From Paraburkholderia sp. CNPSo 3272 (GTDB lineage Bacteria; Pseudomonadota; Gammaproteobacteria; Burkholderiales; Burkholderiaceae), in the NCBI RefSeq assembly GCF_024206495.1, contig NZ_JAMBPQ010000001.1, positions 62,001 through 126,000 on the forward strand: a stretch of DNA of 64,000 nucleotides. Reading direction: 5' to 3'. The notes under the pieces were generated by a model. The model was not told the DNA's origin, did no database searches, and worked only from the letters and a program-made list of their open reading frames with translations. Below are positions 40,129-48,442 of the stretch, piece after piece; within the stretch, counting starts at the first letter, position 1; every line of letters starts with the position of its first letter. A program made the translations under genes and the position numbers.

Positions 40129-40186
40129 CCGTTCTTCCCGCCGTTGTTCCCGCCGTTGTTCCCGCCGTTGTTCCCGCCGTTGTTCC
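40129..40186. repeat. 12-bp tandem repeat upstream of the hybrid kinase gene
   Basis: The unit ccgttgttcccg is repeated nearly five times: one variant copy (ccgttcttcccg), three perfect copies and a partial copy. It fills most of the 146-base gap between the response regulator and the hybrid kinase, 39 bases before the latter's start codon. Copy-number change by slippage would alter leader length in steps of 12. Confidence 0.92.
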
Positions 40187-40236
40187 ATTCGATTGCCAAT
40201 GGGTGATGAATCCATGCGTGATGCATGCGTAATGCG

Positions 40237-40737
40237 TTATTGGGCGCCGGCCGGCCGCGCCTGGACCAGGCGATGTCCCGGCGGCAGCTTGACGACCTGG
40301 AGAAAGAAGCCGAGCCGGCGAACGGCCTCGATGAACGCGTCATATTCGACCGGTTTCGTGATGTACACGTTGCAGCCGAGCTCATAGCAGCGTTCGATTT
40401 CGCGCGGGTCGTCGGTGGTCGTGAGCACGATCACCGGCACCGACGCCGTGGCGGGCTCCGCTTTCAGGCGCCGCAGCACCTCGAAGCCGTCCACGCGCGG
40501 CATGCGCAGGTCGAGCAGCACGACAAAATTGCCGAGCGCGTCGCGCGACGGCCAGTGCGCGGCCGCACCCGGGTTATCGCCCGGCGTGCCGAAAAAGTAA
40601 TCGAGCGCGTCCTGGCCGTCGCGAAAGCGCAGAAAGCCATTCGAGATCCCCGACCGCCGCAGGTTACGCTCGACCAGCGTGGCATGCCCGTCGTCGTCTT
40701 CGATCAGCACGATGCTGACCTGTTCCCCGTTCGTCAT
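40237..40737 (-). CDS. Single-domain response regulator (CheY/Rcp1-like)
   Basis: A 166-residue stand-alone receiver domain. The acidic pair is in VLIEDDDGHA, the phospho-acceptor Asp in FVVLLDLRMPRVDG, Thr in VIVLTTTDDP and Lys in YITKPVEYDAF. It has the long loop after helix 1 (FGTPGDNPGAAAHWPSRDAL) typical of Rcp1-type regulators that partner phytochrome-like kinases. There is no DNA-binding domain. It lies 77 bases after the histidine kinase gene and upstream of the hybrid kinase, so it is probably a phosphate carrier in a relay. Confidence 0.92.
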   Translation of the reverse strand: MTNGEQVSIVLIEDDDGHATLVERNLRRSGISNGFLRFRDGQDALDYFFGTPGDNPGAAAHWPSRDALGNFVVLLDLRMPRVDGFEVLRRLKAEPATASVPVIVLTTTDDPREIERCYELGCNVYITKPVEYDAFIEAVRRLGFFLQVVKLPPGHRLVQARPAGAQ

Positions 40738-40814
40738 CTCGACTCTCCTACGTCCTGCATGAACTTTTTAAGACTTGTTGAAAGCTTGCCGCGCAGCGCG
40801 CGCCTGAATACCCG

Positions 40815-42467
40815 CTATGCGGTGCGCAACGGTTGGTCCGGCAGTGCGACGAAGAACGTCGAGCCCGCGCCCTCGGTCGATTCGACCCAGACGCGCCCGC
40901 CATGCCGCTCCGCTATCCGCCTGGCGAGCGCGAGGCCGGTGCCCTGCCCCGGCGATTCGCCGCCGTGCAGCCGCTGAAAGGCGCGAAACAGCTTCGGGAG
41001 ATACGCCTGCGCGATACCGACGCCATTGTCGCGCACAAAATAAGTCCGCGTACGTTCGCCAGGCTCTCCGCCCGCTGTTTTTTCGGGGTCCTTTCCCGCG
41101 CTTTTGCCGGGTTCGCCAGCGGATTGCGCGCCGGCCTCCAGCGCGCCGATCTCGACCCGGCCCGGGCGCGCGGGATCGAGATGCTGCAGCGCGTTCTCGA
41201 TGAGGTTGCCGAAGATCTGCTCGAGCGCGGCCGGATCGCCCCACGCGGGCGGCAACTCTCCCACTTCGATGCGCGCGGCCTTCGCGCGTTCCTCGGCGAG
41301 GCCGCCGAGCACGCGCTCGACGAGCCGCGCGACATTGACGCGCTGCCAGCGGTATTCGAGGCGTCCGGCGCGCGAGATGCGCAGCAGCGCGTCGATGATG
41401 GCGGCCGCGCGCGCCACGGCCTGACGCAGGAATTTCAGCGATTCGTCGACATCGCCGTCGAGCACTTCGGCCATCGCGCGATATTCGTGTTCGGGCAGCC
41501 CCGCCGCGTCGACCTGCGCGCGCAAGTCGTCGCACGATACCTGCAGTTCCTTCGAAAAGCCCTGCAGGTTCACGAGCGGCGAGCGCAAATCGTGCGAGAC
41601 GCTGTAGATGAACATCTCGTTGTCCTGACTCTCCTGGCGCAAATGCTCGTTGGCGCTCGCGAGATCCGCGGCGCGCGCCTGCAGTTGCGCCTTCAACGCG
41701 GCTTGCTCGCGCTCGGCCACGCGCAGCCGCGCGCTGGTCTGATGCAGCACCGCATCGAGCGCCGCGATTTCGTCGCCGCCGGAGAGCGGCGGCGCGAGCG
41801 GCGCGCCATCGCCCAGACGCTGGGCGTTCGCGCCGAGTGCGGCGAGGCGCACGCCCACATTGCGCGCAAACGCCATGGCCGTGAACGCCCAGATCAGCAT
41901 CGAGCCCACCACGGCGAAAATCAGCGCGTCCTGCTGGCGCTCGCGCGTCTCGCGCAGCATCGCCGCGCGGGCCTCGTCGAGCCGCGTCTCTTCGGCGATG
42001 AACTCGCCGAGCACCTCGCGCACCGTCTCGATCTCGGGCGGCATGCCGTTGGCCGCCGCACGCGCAAACGGCGCGCTATGCCCCGTGCGCAGCGCATCGG
42101 CGACATCCCCCGCTTCCTTGCGCCATGCATAGGCGGCGTCGCGCATGCGCTCGACGCGCGCGAGCTGGGGCGGATTGTCGGCGACCATGCGCGCGAGCAG
42201 CGTGATGCGGTCGGAGAACTCGGTCCAGACGGCGTGGCGATCGATGAAGGAAGGGTCTTCGAGCACGATGCCGGTGCGCACGCGCGCGGCTTCGCGCAGC
42301 AACGGGTCGACGAGACTGTTGGCTTGCCAAAGGATTTGCTGCGTGTTCTCGGCGCGTTTGGCCGCGAGCGCGGCCTTTCCCTGCGTGTCGAATACGACGC
42401 CGAGCAGCGCCAGTTCGACGACGCTCGGAATCGCGATCAGCAAGAGCCCCTTGGCGAAGAGTTTCAT
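40815..42467 (-). CDS. Membrane sensor histidine kinase
   Basis: A 550-residue kinase starting at MKLFAKGLLLIAIPSVVELA (an ATG at 42518 is an alternative). TM1 is at residues 5-25 and a periplasmic sensor of about 165 residues resembles a CHASE3 four-helix domain. TM2 is ALIFAVVGSMLIWAFTAMAF, followed by a HAMP-like linker and coiled coil. The H-box is FIYSVSHDLRSPLVNLQGF and the ATP-binding domain has NLIENALQHL, VRDNGVGIAQ and GTGLALARRI. An Ala/Gly/Glu-rich insertion (EPGKSAGKDPEKTAGGEPGE) sits inside the ATP-binding domain. The H-box type matches phytochrome-like kinases that use Rcp1-type regulators, which fits its neighbour. Confidence 0.9.
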   Translation of the reverse strand: MKLFAKGLLLIAIPSVVELALLGVVFDTQGKAALAAKRAENTQQILWQANSLVDPLLREAARVRTGIVLEDPSFIDRHAVWTEFSDRITLLARMVADNPPQLARVERMRDAAYAWRKEAGDVADALRTGHSAPFARAAANGMPPEIETVREVLGEFIAEETRLDEARAAMLRETRERQQDALIFAVVGSMLIWAFTAMAFARNVGVRLAALGANAQRLGDGAPLAPPLSGGDEIAALDAVLHQTSARLRVAEREQAALKAQLQARAADLASANEHLRQESQDNEMFIYSVSHDLRSPLVNLQGFSKELQVSCDDLRAQVDAAGLPEHEYRAMAEVLDGDVDESLKFLRQAVARAAAIIDALLRISRAGRLEYRWQRVNVARLVERVLGGLAEERAKAARIEVGELPPAWGDPAALEQIFGNLIENALQHLDPARPGRVEIGALEAGAQSAGEPGKSAGKDPEKTAGGEPGERTRTYFVRDNGVGIAQAYLPKLFRAFQRLHGGESPGQGTGLALARRIAERHGGRVWVESTEGAGSTFFVALPDQPLRTA

Positions 42468-43017
42468 GTCGGTCTGGTTGGGTGGCGGGTCTGGGCGGCG
42501 CGCCGTGCTTTTCGCCATGCGTTTTGCAAGCTCTCGCGCCGCGTCCGCCCTCGCGAAACCAGCCAGCTGGAGGCGCCTCGGGCAACCGCGGACACCAGAA
42601 CCGCAACATTATCTGCGCGATTTTTGAGGATGACAATGTATGTGACACCCCACACCTCGCGTCGTGGAAAACCCGCTTTTTTGCGGCAATTCGCCACACC
42701 GAGCGCACACACAGGTCTATTATTGAGACGGAGACAAGCGAGAGAGCGCCGGGATATCTACATGAGCGCGACGTGCGATCCGGCATGGCGTTTGCGAACG
42801 CGATGAGGGTTTTGAAACAGGGGCAGCAAGCCGCGCCGCGCAGGCCGGATCGCTTCAGGCGGTCCGCGCGCCGTTAAAGCGGACCGTCCCTATCTCTATC
42901 CTCATGAAGACAGCAAATCCGTGTGCTATAAAGGATCGACGTGCGGCGCACCAGTCCGGGAGTGGTCGCATGGGAACGCTGCGTGTACTGCAATCCACCT
43001 TTTTCAGGCGAATTTTT
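42468..43017. other. Divergent intergenic region, kinase / unknown gene at 43018
   Basis: This 550-base gap contains a candidate plus-strand promoter, TATAAA (42927-42932) with ATGAAG 17 bases before it. It also contains an 8-bp inverted repeat, cggtccgc with gcggaccg, near 42859-42886. An AT-richer stretch at 42610-42730 has ttattatt-like motifs that may drive the kinase. No convincing ORF. Confidence 0.45.
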
Positions 43018-43470
43018 ATGTCCTTCCCGAAAAAGCGCAAACGCGTCAAGGCAGACGGCGATGAGTCATTTCTCGCCGTGCTGAGCCACTTCAAACCGTT
43101 CGGCCAACTCGATACCAAGATCGCGCGTGCGCGCGCGCAGGACGAGCCCGTGCTCTATGCGCATATCCTGCCGGGGCTCGACGTGCTCCTGTGCAGCGTG
43201 CGCGGTGCGCAGCCGCCCTATCCGGGCACGAGCGAGTTACGCAAGCGCTGCATCGAATCGATCGCTCATGCGCTCGAGCAGCCGATCGAAGGCCTCGAGA
43301 ACGGCGGTTACTGGTACGAGGCGGACGGCTTCGGCTTCCTCGTGTTCGCGAGCCGCGCGCGCGGCCGGGTCCTGCCCGAGTTCGGCGCGGCGCGTCCGAC
43401 CATGACCACCCGGCGCGTGACGCGCCGCCAGGACGCCGCCGGCGACACGGCGCCGCGGTCGTTGCGCTAG
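43018..43470 (+). CDS. Conserved-looking protein of unknown function
   Basis: A 150-residue soluble protein. It starts MSFPKKRKRVKADGDESFLA (ATG 43018); ATGs at 42904 and 42970 are in frame but give a less protein-like extension. The central part (VLYAHILPGLDVLLCSVRG, then GGYWYEADGFGFLVFASRARG) looks like an alpha/beta domain, and the basic ends suggest nucleic-acid contact. There are two Cys and no recognised motif. It is monocistronic, with a promoter candidate upstream and a strong terminator 30 bases after the stop. I do not know the family. Confidence 0.65.
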   Translation: MSFPKKRKRVKADGDESFLAVLSHFKPFGQLDTKIARARAQDEPVLYAHILPGLDVLLCSVRGAQPPYPGTSELRKRCIESIAHALEQPIEGLENGGYWYEADGFGFLVFASRARGRVLPEFGAARPTMTTRRVTRRQDAAGDTAPRSLR

Positions 43471-43500
43471 GGCGCGCTTCCAACGAAGTTCACGACGCCA

Positions 43501-43535
43501 CTGCGCCGGGTCGATTGACCCGGCGCAGTGTTTTT
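43501..43535 (+). terminator. Rho-independent terminator of the 43018 gene
   Basis: A perfect 12-bp stem, ctgcgccgggtc with gacccggcgcag, has a gatt loop and is followed by tgttttt. Confidence 0.92.
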
Positions 43536-43552
43536 CACGTCCGCTTCCCGAA

Positions 43553-46120
43553 TCAGCTTCCCTTGTAGAGGGGCTCCTGCCCTTGCGTCGGCTTGCCCGC
43601 CGAGGCCGGCGACGGCGCGCTGCGCGCTGCCGGGCCCGCTTTCGCGCCCTTGTCGGCCTTATCGCCCTTATCGCCCTTATCGCCCTTATCAGCCTTGCCG
43701 GCCTTGTCAGTCGCCGCAGCCGCGCTCGCGCCCGTGCCTGCGCTGCCGAGGTCGGGCTTTGGCAGCGCGTGCATTTTCTGGCCCGGCGGCGGCGCCACGG
43801 GATGCTGATGCATCTGCGCGAACAGCGCATCGCACGGCAGCGGCTTGTTGTTGCTCGGCGCGATGAGCGGAATCAGCGCGGCGAACGGGTTGATCAGCCC
43901 GAGCCCGATCATGGCGCCGCCGCGCAGCGCAAGCGCCGTCGCATCCACGCCCACGTGCGGGTTCTTGAAAGTGCCCTTGACGTAGAGAGGCGAGCGCAAC
44001 GTGAAGATGCGGAAGCCCTTGGTATGCGGATGGACCTTCATGTTCATCGACTCGTCGCGCAGATCGATCGGGCCGTCGATGTCGATCACGGCGTCGTCGG
44101 TGTCGAGCGCGAATACGCGCGGATCTAGCACGCCGTTGGTGGCGACGAAGTCGGCCGCGGCGCAATTGATTTTCACGTCGCGCGAGCCGAACAGCTTTTC
44201 GTAGACCACGTTCGCCACATTCAGGCCCGCCGCCTCCATGAGCAGCATGCTGATCGTGCCCTGGGTGACAAGCAGCTTCACCTCGCCGTTCGAGGTCGCA
44301 GCGAGCGCCGCCGGCGAGTTGCCGGTCGCCGTGAGCGAAGCGTCGCCGTTGATCTCGCCGAGCGCCGACTGCATCGTCTTGAAGCTCGGGAAGAGCTGCT
44401 TGAGCTTCAGGTGGCGCGCCTCGAGCGTGCCGCGCGCCTTGAGCGGCGCGCCGCTGCCGTCCAGGTTCAGCCGCGTGCCGAGCGTGCCGCCCGCCACGCC
44501 GAACTGCAGCGGGTCGAGCACGAGCACGCCGTTCGTCATCATGACGTGCGTGTACAGGTCCTGGACTGGCAGGCTGCCCTGCTTGATGATGCGCCGGCCC
44601 GTGAACTTGACGTCGGCGTCGATGGCGTTCCAGCGGTCGGTGCGGAACTGCTCGACCGGAATGACGCGATCGGCCGGTTGGGCCGCGGCGTCGCCGCGCT
44701 TTTTCTTGCTCGCACCGCTGTCGGCGCCGATAATCGGCGCGAGGTCCGAGAACTGCAGCAGGTTCGAAACCAGTTCGCCGGTCAAAAGCGGCCGTGGCGT
44801 GCGTTGCTTGTAGACCACCGTGCCGTTCAGATCGCTGCCGCCGACGCGCCCAGTGAAGTTCTCATAGCGGAACACGCTCGCGCCGCGCTTGAAATTGCCG
44901 ACGAAGCGGCCTTCGGTGGCGTAGGGCGGCGTTTCAGGCAGCGTCACGCCGGTGAGGTTGTAGAGATGCGCCAGGCTTTGCCCCTGCAGCCACAGGCGCA
45001 GATCGACGGCGGCCAGATGCATGGGGTCGGTGAGCGTGCCGACCAGCGCGATGTGCATGTCGCCCACGCGCACGTCGGCCTGGATCGGGAACGGGCGCTT
45101 CGCGTCCTGCAGGGCGAGCACGCCGCCGATTTTGCCGTCGCCAGAGAGCGCCGTCTTGCCATACGTGCCCTTGATCGTCCAACCGATTGCGTAGAACGGC
45201 TGTTTCATGGGCGGCTGCGCGGACGCCGCGCCCGAGCCCGCCACAGCGCCGCTGGCACCGCTCGCAGAGAGCGTCGGCGAGCCGGCTGCAGGCGCGCTCG
45301 TTGCGCTCGAGGTGCCCGTGTTTGTGCCGGCAACACTCGCGGCAGCCGGCACGCCCGAAGCCGACGCGCCGCTAGCCTCGGCCGCGCTGGCGGCCGCCGC
45401 CTCCGAAGCCTGCACCTTGTTGGCCTGCTGCGTCAGCCGGTTCGCGCCCGCCCGCCCGATCACCTGCGCAGAACCTTGGCGCGAAGCCGCTTCCTGCTCC
45501 TCCATCACCTTGCCGATCGGGATGCCGTGCCCGAGCAGACTTACCCCGATCTTCACGTCGGTTTTCGTCTGCTGGTCGCTCACGGCGATATTGCCGGTCG
45601 AGAACGTGATGTCGTGCAGATTGAGCCGCCATGTCGACGGCCCGCTCGAGGCGGGCAGTTTGAAGGTCCAGTTGTTGCGTCCGTCGACGAGGCGCTCGAC
45701 GTCGATCGACGGATTCACGAGATTGATCGCCGGAATGACGATGTCGTGCGCGAGCAGCGGCAGCACGGCCACTTCAAAGTCGATTTCGTCGAGCGTGGCG
45801 AAGTGCGGGGACTTCGTCCAGTCGGGATTGGCGATCTCGATCTGCGTGGCGGAAAAACGCGGCCAGGGCACCCACGCGCGCCAGCCGGTTTCGCCGGGCG
45901 GCCGCTGCCAGCCCACCTTCAGATCGCCTTCGATCGCGAACGGCCGGCCGATGGCCTCGGTGACCTTCTCGTTCACGTAGGGTTTGGCGCGGTTCCAGTC
46001 GAACGTCAGGATGAAGACGACGAGCACGGCAATCAACACGACGACAACCGCGACGAGCCATGCGATGATCCTGGCGAGCGTGCGGCCAAGGCTGAAGTGC
46101 TTGGGCTGCGGTGACGTCAT
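43553..46120 (-). CDS. AsmA-family envelope protein
   Basis: An 855-residue protein anchored by one N-terminal membrane helix (IIAWLVAVVVVLIAVLVVFIL), with the remainder in the periplasm. The AsmA signature follows the anchor (FDWNRAKPYVNEKVTEAIGR, FAIEGDLKVGW), and the C-terminal AsmA repeat region shows GTLEARHLKLKQLF and SMLLMEAAGLNVANVVYEKL. AsmA-like proteins take part in outer-membrane assembly or lipid transport. A low-complexity insert (about residues 220-300, Ala/Ser/Gly) and a Lys/Asp/Gly-rich C-tail are extra. It is divergent from fetA. Confidence 0.88.
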   Translation of the reverse strand: MTSPQPKHFSLGRTLARIIAWLVAVVVVLIAVLVVFILTFDWNRAKPYVNEKVTEAIGRPFAIEGDLKVGWQRPPGETGWRAWVPWPRFSATQIEIANPDWTKSPHFATLDEIDFEVAVLPLLAHDIVIPAINLVNPSIDVERLVDGRNNWTFKLPASSGPSTWRLNLHDITFSTGNIAVSDQQTKTDVKIGVSLLGHGIPIGKVMEEQEAASRQGSAQVIGRAGANRLTQQANKVQASEAAAASAAEASGASASGVPAAASVAGTNTGTSSATSAPAAGSPTLSASGASGAVAGSGAASAQPPMKQPFYAIGWTIKGTYGKTALSGDGKIGGVLALQDAKRPFPIQADVRVGDMHIALVGTLTDPMHLAAVDLRLWLQGQSLAHLYNLTGVTLPETPPYATEGRFVGNFKRGASVFRYENFTGRVGGSDLNGTVVYKQRTPRPLLTGELVSNLLQFSDLAPIIGADSGASKKKRGDAAAQPADRVIPVEQFRTDRWNAIDADVKFTGRRIIKQGSLPVQDLYTHVMMTNGVLVLDPLQFGVAGGTLGTRLNLDGSGAPLKARGTLEARHLKLKQLFPSFKTMQSALGEINGDASLTATGNSPAALAATSNGEVKLLVTQGTISMLLMEAAGLNVANVVYEKLFGSRDVKINCAAADFVATNGVLDPRVFALDTDDAVIDIDGPIDLRDESMNMKVHPHTKGFRIFTLRSPLYVKGTFKNPHVGVDATALALRGGAMIGLGLINPFAALIPLIAPSNNKPLPCDALFAQMHQHPVAPPPGQKMHALPKPDLGSAGTGASAAAATDKAGKADKGDKGDKGDKADKGAKAGPAARSAPSPASAGKPTQGQEPLYKGS
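43658..43693. repeat. 9-bp tandem repeat in the AsmA-family gene tail
   Basis: Three perfect copies and one variant of cttatcgcc encode a repeated Asp-Lys-Gly tripeptide near the C-terminus (ADKGDKGDKGDKADKG). The repeat is in frame, so length change would not break the protein. Confidence 0.85.
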
Positions 46121-46251
46121 GCCTGCTCCACGTTATGCGTTGTTGTATCCCTGCTATGTTGCAATACCGCAAGAGCAGTCAGCGTGCCCGGTGACATCGG
46201 CATGAAACTGCGTCGCACGACCTGTATTCCGGCCCTGTTTGCAATCTTTCA

Positions 46252-46998
46252 ATGGTAAAGCACAACCCACTTTCCCTGCCCCACGCCGATGGCGCGCCGC
46301 TCGTCGACGCGCAGCGGATTGCCCGGCGCGATGCGCAACGCGGCCAGTGGCTGCTGCATCCCACCGATTTCGCGCTCCAGGCGGGCGAGCGCGCCGTGCT
46401 GACGGGATCGTCCGGCTCCGGCAAGAGTGTGTTCCTGCGCGCGCTCGCGCTGCTCGACCCGCTCGATGGCGGCGACGTGCGCTGGCACGGCGAAGCGGTT
46501 ACGCGCGGGCGCATTGTCCACTATCGGCGGCATATTGCGTACCTGCGGCAGCGGCCTGCCCTGCTCGACGGCAGTGTCGAGGAGAATCTGCGCTACCCCT
46601 ACACGCTGGCGGTGTACCGCGATGTGCGATTCGACCCGGCGCGCGCCGGCGCGCTGTTCGCCGCCACCGGCCGTTCCAGCGACTTCCTCGCGCGCGACAC
46701 CGCCCAGCTGTCGGGCGGCGAAGCGCAGATCGTAGCGCTCGTGCGCGTGCTCCAGCTCGACCCCGAAGCACTGCTGCTCGACGAACCGACCGCGTCTCTC
46801 GACCCGGAATCGGCGCGCGCCGTCGAAGCGCTCGTGACTGGCTGGTTCGAGGAGGCGCGCACCGCGCGCGCCACGGTCTGGGTCTCGCACGATCCCGCCC
46901 AGGCACAGCGCGTGGGCGCGCGGCATCTGACGATGCGCGCGGGTGTGCTCGAAGAACCCGCCACGCGCACGACATTCGCGCAGGGAGCCGCACAATGA
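46252..46998 (+). CDS. fetA: Iron-efflux ABC transporter ATP-binding protein FetA
   Basis: A 248-residue ATPase with Walker A TGSSGSGKSV, signature LSGGEAQIVALVRVL and Walker B ALLLDEPTASLDP. It pairs with the permease gene fetB, whose ATG overlaps its stop by four bases (ATGA at 46995-46998), so translation is coupled. In E. coli FetAB exports iron and lowers oxidative stress; here that role is inferred from the family. Confidence 0.9.
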   Translation: MVKHNPLSLPHADGAPLVDAQRIARRDAQRGQWLLHPTDFALQAGERAVLTGSSGSGKSVFLRALALLDPLDGGDVRWHGEAVTRGRIVHYRRHIAYLRQRPALLDGSVEENLRYPYTLAVYRDVRFDPARAGALFAATGRSSDFLARDTAQLSGGEAQIVALVRVLQLDPEALLLDEPTASLDPESARAVEALVTGWFEEARTARATVWVSHDPAQAQRVGARHLTMRAGVLEEPATRTTFAQGAAQ

Positions 46999-47807
46999 GC
47001 CCCGGCGTGCTGCAGAACCTGGGCATCGGCGACGTCGCCATCGCGGCGCTGCTCGTCTTCGTCAACGGCGCGGTCTCCGTGCTGCTCAAGCTCGACCTCG
47101 AACGCAAGCTGGCGTGGGCGGCGGTGCGCACCGTCGTGCAGCTGCTCGCGATCGGTTACGTCCTCGGCTGGGTGTTCGCGTTCGACCGCTGGTATGTCGT
47201 GCTGCCCCTCATGGCGCTGATGACGCTGATCGCCGGCTTCGCGGGGGCGCAGCGCGGCGCACGCACCTATGGCGGGCAGCGCGCGGACAGCATCGTGTCG
47301 ATCTGGGTGAGCGCGTGGCTCGTGGCGGCAGTCGGGCTCTTCGTGGTGATCCGCATCCGGCCGTGGTACGAGCCGCAATATGCGATTCCGATCCTCGGCA
47401 TGATTCTCGGCAACACGCTGACGGGTGTGTCGCTCGGCGTGGAGCGGATGATGCAGGAGCTGACCGCGCGGCGCGATCGTGTGGAGAGCGCGCTCGCACT
47501 GGGCGCCACCCGCTGGGAAGCCGCACAGGCAAGCGCCCGCGAGGCCGTGCGCGCCGGCATGATTCCGACGCTCAACCAGATGGCCGTGGTCGGCGTGGTG
47601 AGCCTGCCCGGCATGATGACCGGCCAGGTGCTTGCGGGGCAATCGCCGCTACAGGCGGTGCGCTATCAGATCGTGATCATGTTCCTGATCGCGGCCTCGT
47701 CGGCGCTCGGCACAGTGGGCGCGGTGCTGCTCGCGTACCGGCGGCTCTTCGCGCCGGAGCATCGCTTTCTCGTTGCGCGGCTCATCGAGCGCAAGACGCG
47801 CGCTTGA
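46995..47807 (+). CDS. fetB: Iron-efflux ABC transporter permease FetB
   Basis: A 270-residue inner-membrane protein with about six or seven hydrophobic segments (IAALLVFVNGAVSVLLKLDL near the start, IVIMFLIAASSALGTVGAVL near the end). Family landmarks are MILGNTLTGVSLGVERMM, ALGATRWEAAQASAREAVRA and MIPTLNQMAVVGVVSLPGMM with TGQVLAG. Start codon overlap with fetA indicates an obligate two-gene operon. Confidence 0.92.
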   Translation: MSPGVLQNLGIGDVAIAALLVFVNGAVSVLLKLDLERKLAWAAVRTVVQLLAIGYVLGWVFAFDRWYVVLPLMALMTLIAGFAGAQRGARTYGGQRADSIVSIWVSAWLVAAVGLFVVIRIRPWYEPQYAIPILGMILGNTLTGVSLGVERMMQELTARRDRVESALALGATRWEAAQASAREAVRAGMIPTLNQMAVVGVVSLPGMMTGQVLAGQSPLQAVRYQIVIMFLIAASSALGTVGAVLLAYRRLFAPEHRFLVARLIERKTRA

Positions 47808-47872
47808 CGCCTCGGCGGCATGAGCGGCCAGCGTGCCTTGAGCGCCGCGCCGGCGCTCGCGCTCGCGGCGCG

Positions 47873-48442
47873 CTAGCGCTGCGCCGAGATCGTGATTTGT
47901 GTGCCGTCGCTGAGCTTGAGCGTCTTCGCGGTGCCATTGGTGGGCATCGTGAGGTGCGCGACCTCGCTATGCGCGACCACGGCCGGGCACGTGAGCGCTG
48001 CGCCGTTGCTCGACACCGACTGCGTGCCGTGCGGCGCCTGGGCGCGAAAGCTCACCTGCACGGTGGCGGTGCCATTGCTCGCGACGATCGGCGCGAGACG
48101 CACCTGGGTCTGCCGGACCATCGCGCCGTTCGCGTCGAGCGGCAACGAGGCGTAGTCCGGGCAGCCTTGCGGCGTCGCGACCGCTCCGCCCGGAGGCGTG
48201 GTCCGCCAGGTGAAGTCGTCGGTATCGCCCGAGCGTAGCGTGCGGGTCTCCTGGGCGTCGCCGAACGCCTTCGACGCGACCCGCACCGTGTAGCGGATCG
48301 GGCCGTCCGTTGCGGCCTTCGAAGTCACCGTGATCGGCGTGGCCGCGAGTGCCGGCAGCGCGATCGCGCAGGAAGCGGCGAGGACAAACTGCACGAGCGC
48401 CGCGTGGCGGCGGCGAGTATGGCGGGAGCTGCGGCAAGGCAT
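47873..48442 (-). CDS. Exported protein of unknown function
   Basis: A 189-residue protein with a very strong ribosome site (aggaggtga, eight bases before ATG 48442). A cleavable signal peptide runs through about residue 34 (FVLAASCAIALPALAA). The mature part is a beta-rich stretch (ITVTSKAATDGPIRYTVRVA and following) with Cys residues in GCPDYASL and LTCPAVV that could form a periplasmic disulfide. It reads like a single Ig-like or fimbrial-type domain but I recognise no family. It is convergent with fetB and has no operon partner. Confidence 0.7.
   Translation of the reverse strand: MPCRSSRHTRRRHAALVQFVLAASCAIALPALAATPITVTSKAATDGPIRYTVRVASKAFGDAQETRTLRSGDTDDFTWRTTPPGGAVATPQGCPDYASLPLDANGAMVRQTQVRLAPIVASNGTATVQVSFRAQAPHGTQSVSSNGAALTCPAVVAHSEVAHLTMPTNGTAKTLKLSDGTQITISAQR

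Noticed and set aside
40129..40186. Tandem repeat considered as a CRISPR array
   Set aside because: Units are only 12 bp and contiguous, with no spacers, and there are no cas genes in the window.
39957..40385. Open frame that translates the 12-bp repeat as an Asn/Gly array
   Set aside because: Its remainder is antisense-like sequence overlapping the hybrid kinase and the response regulator; the protein-like repeat is a by-product of 12 being a multiple of three.
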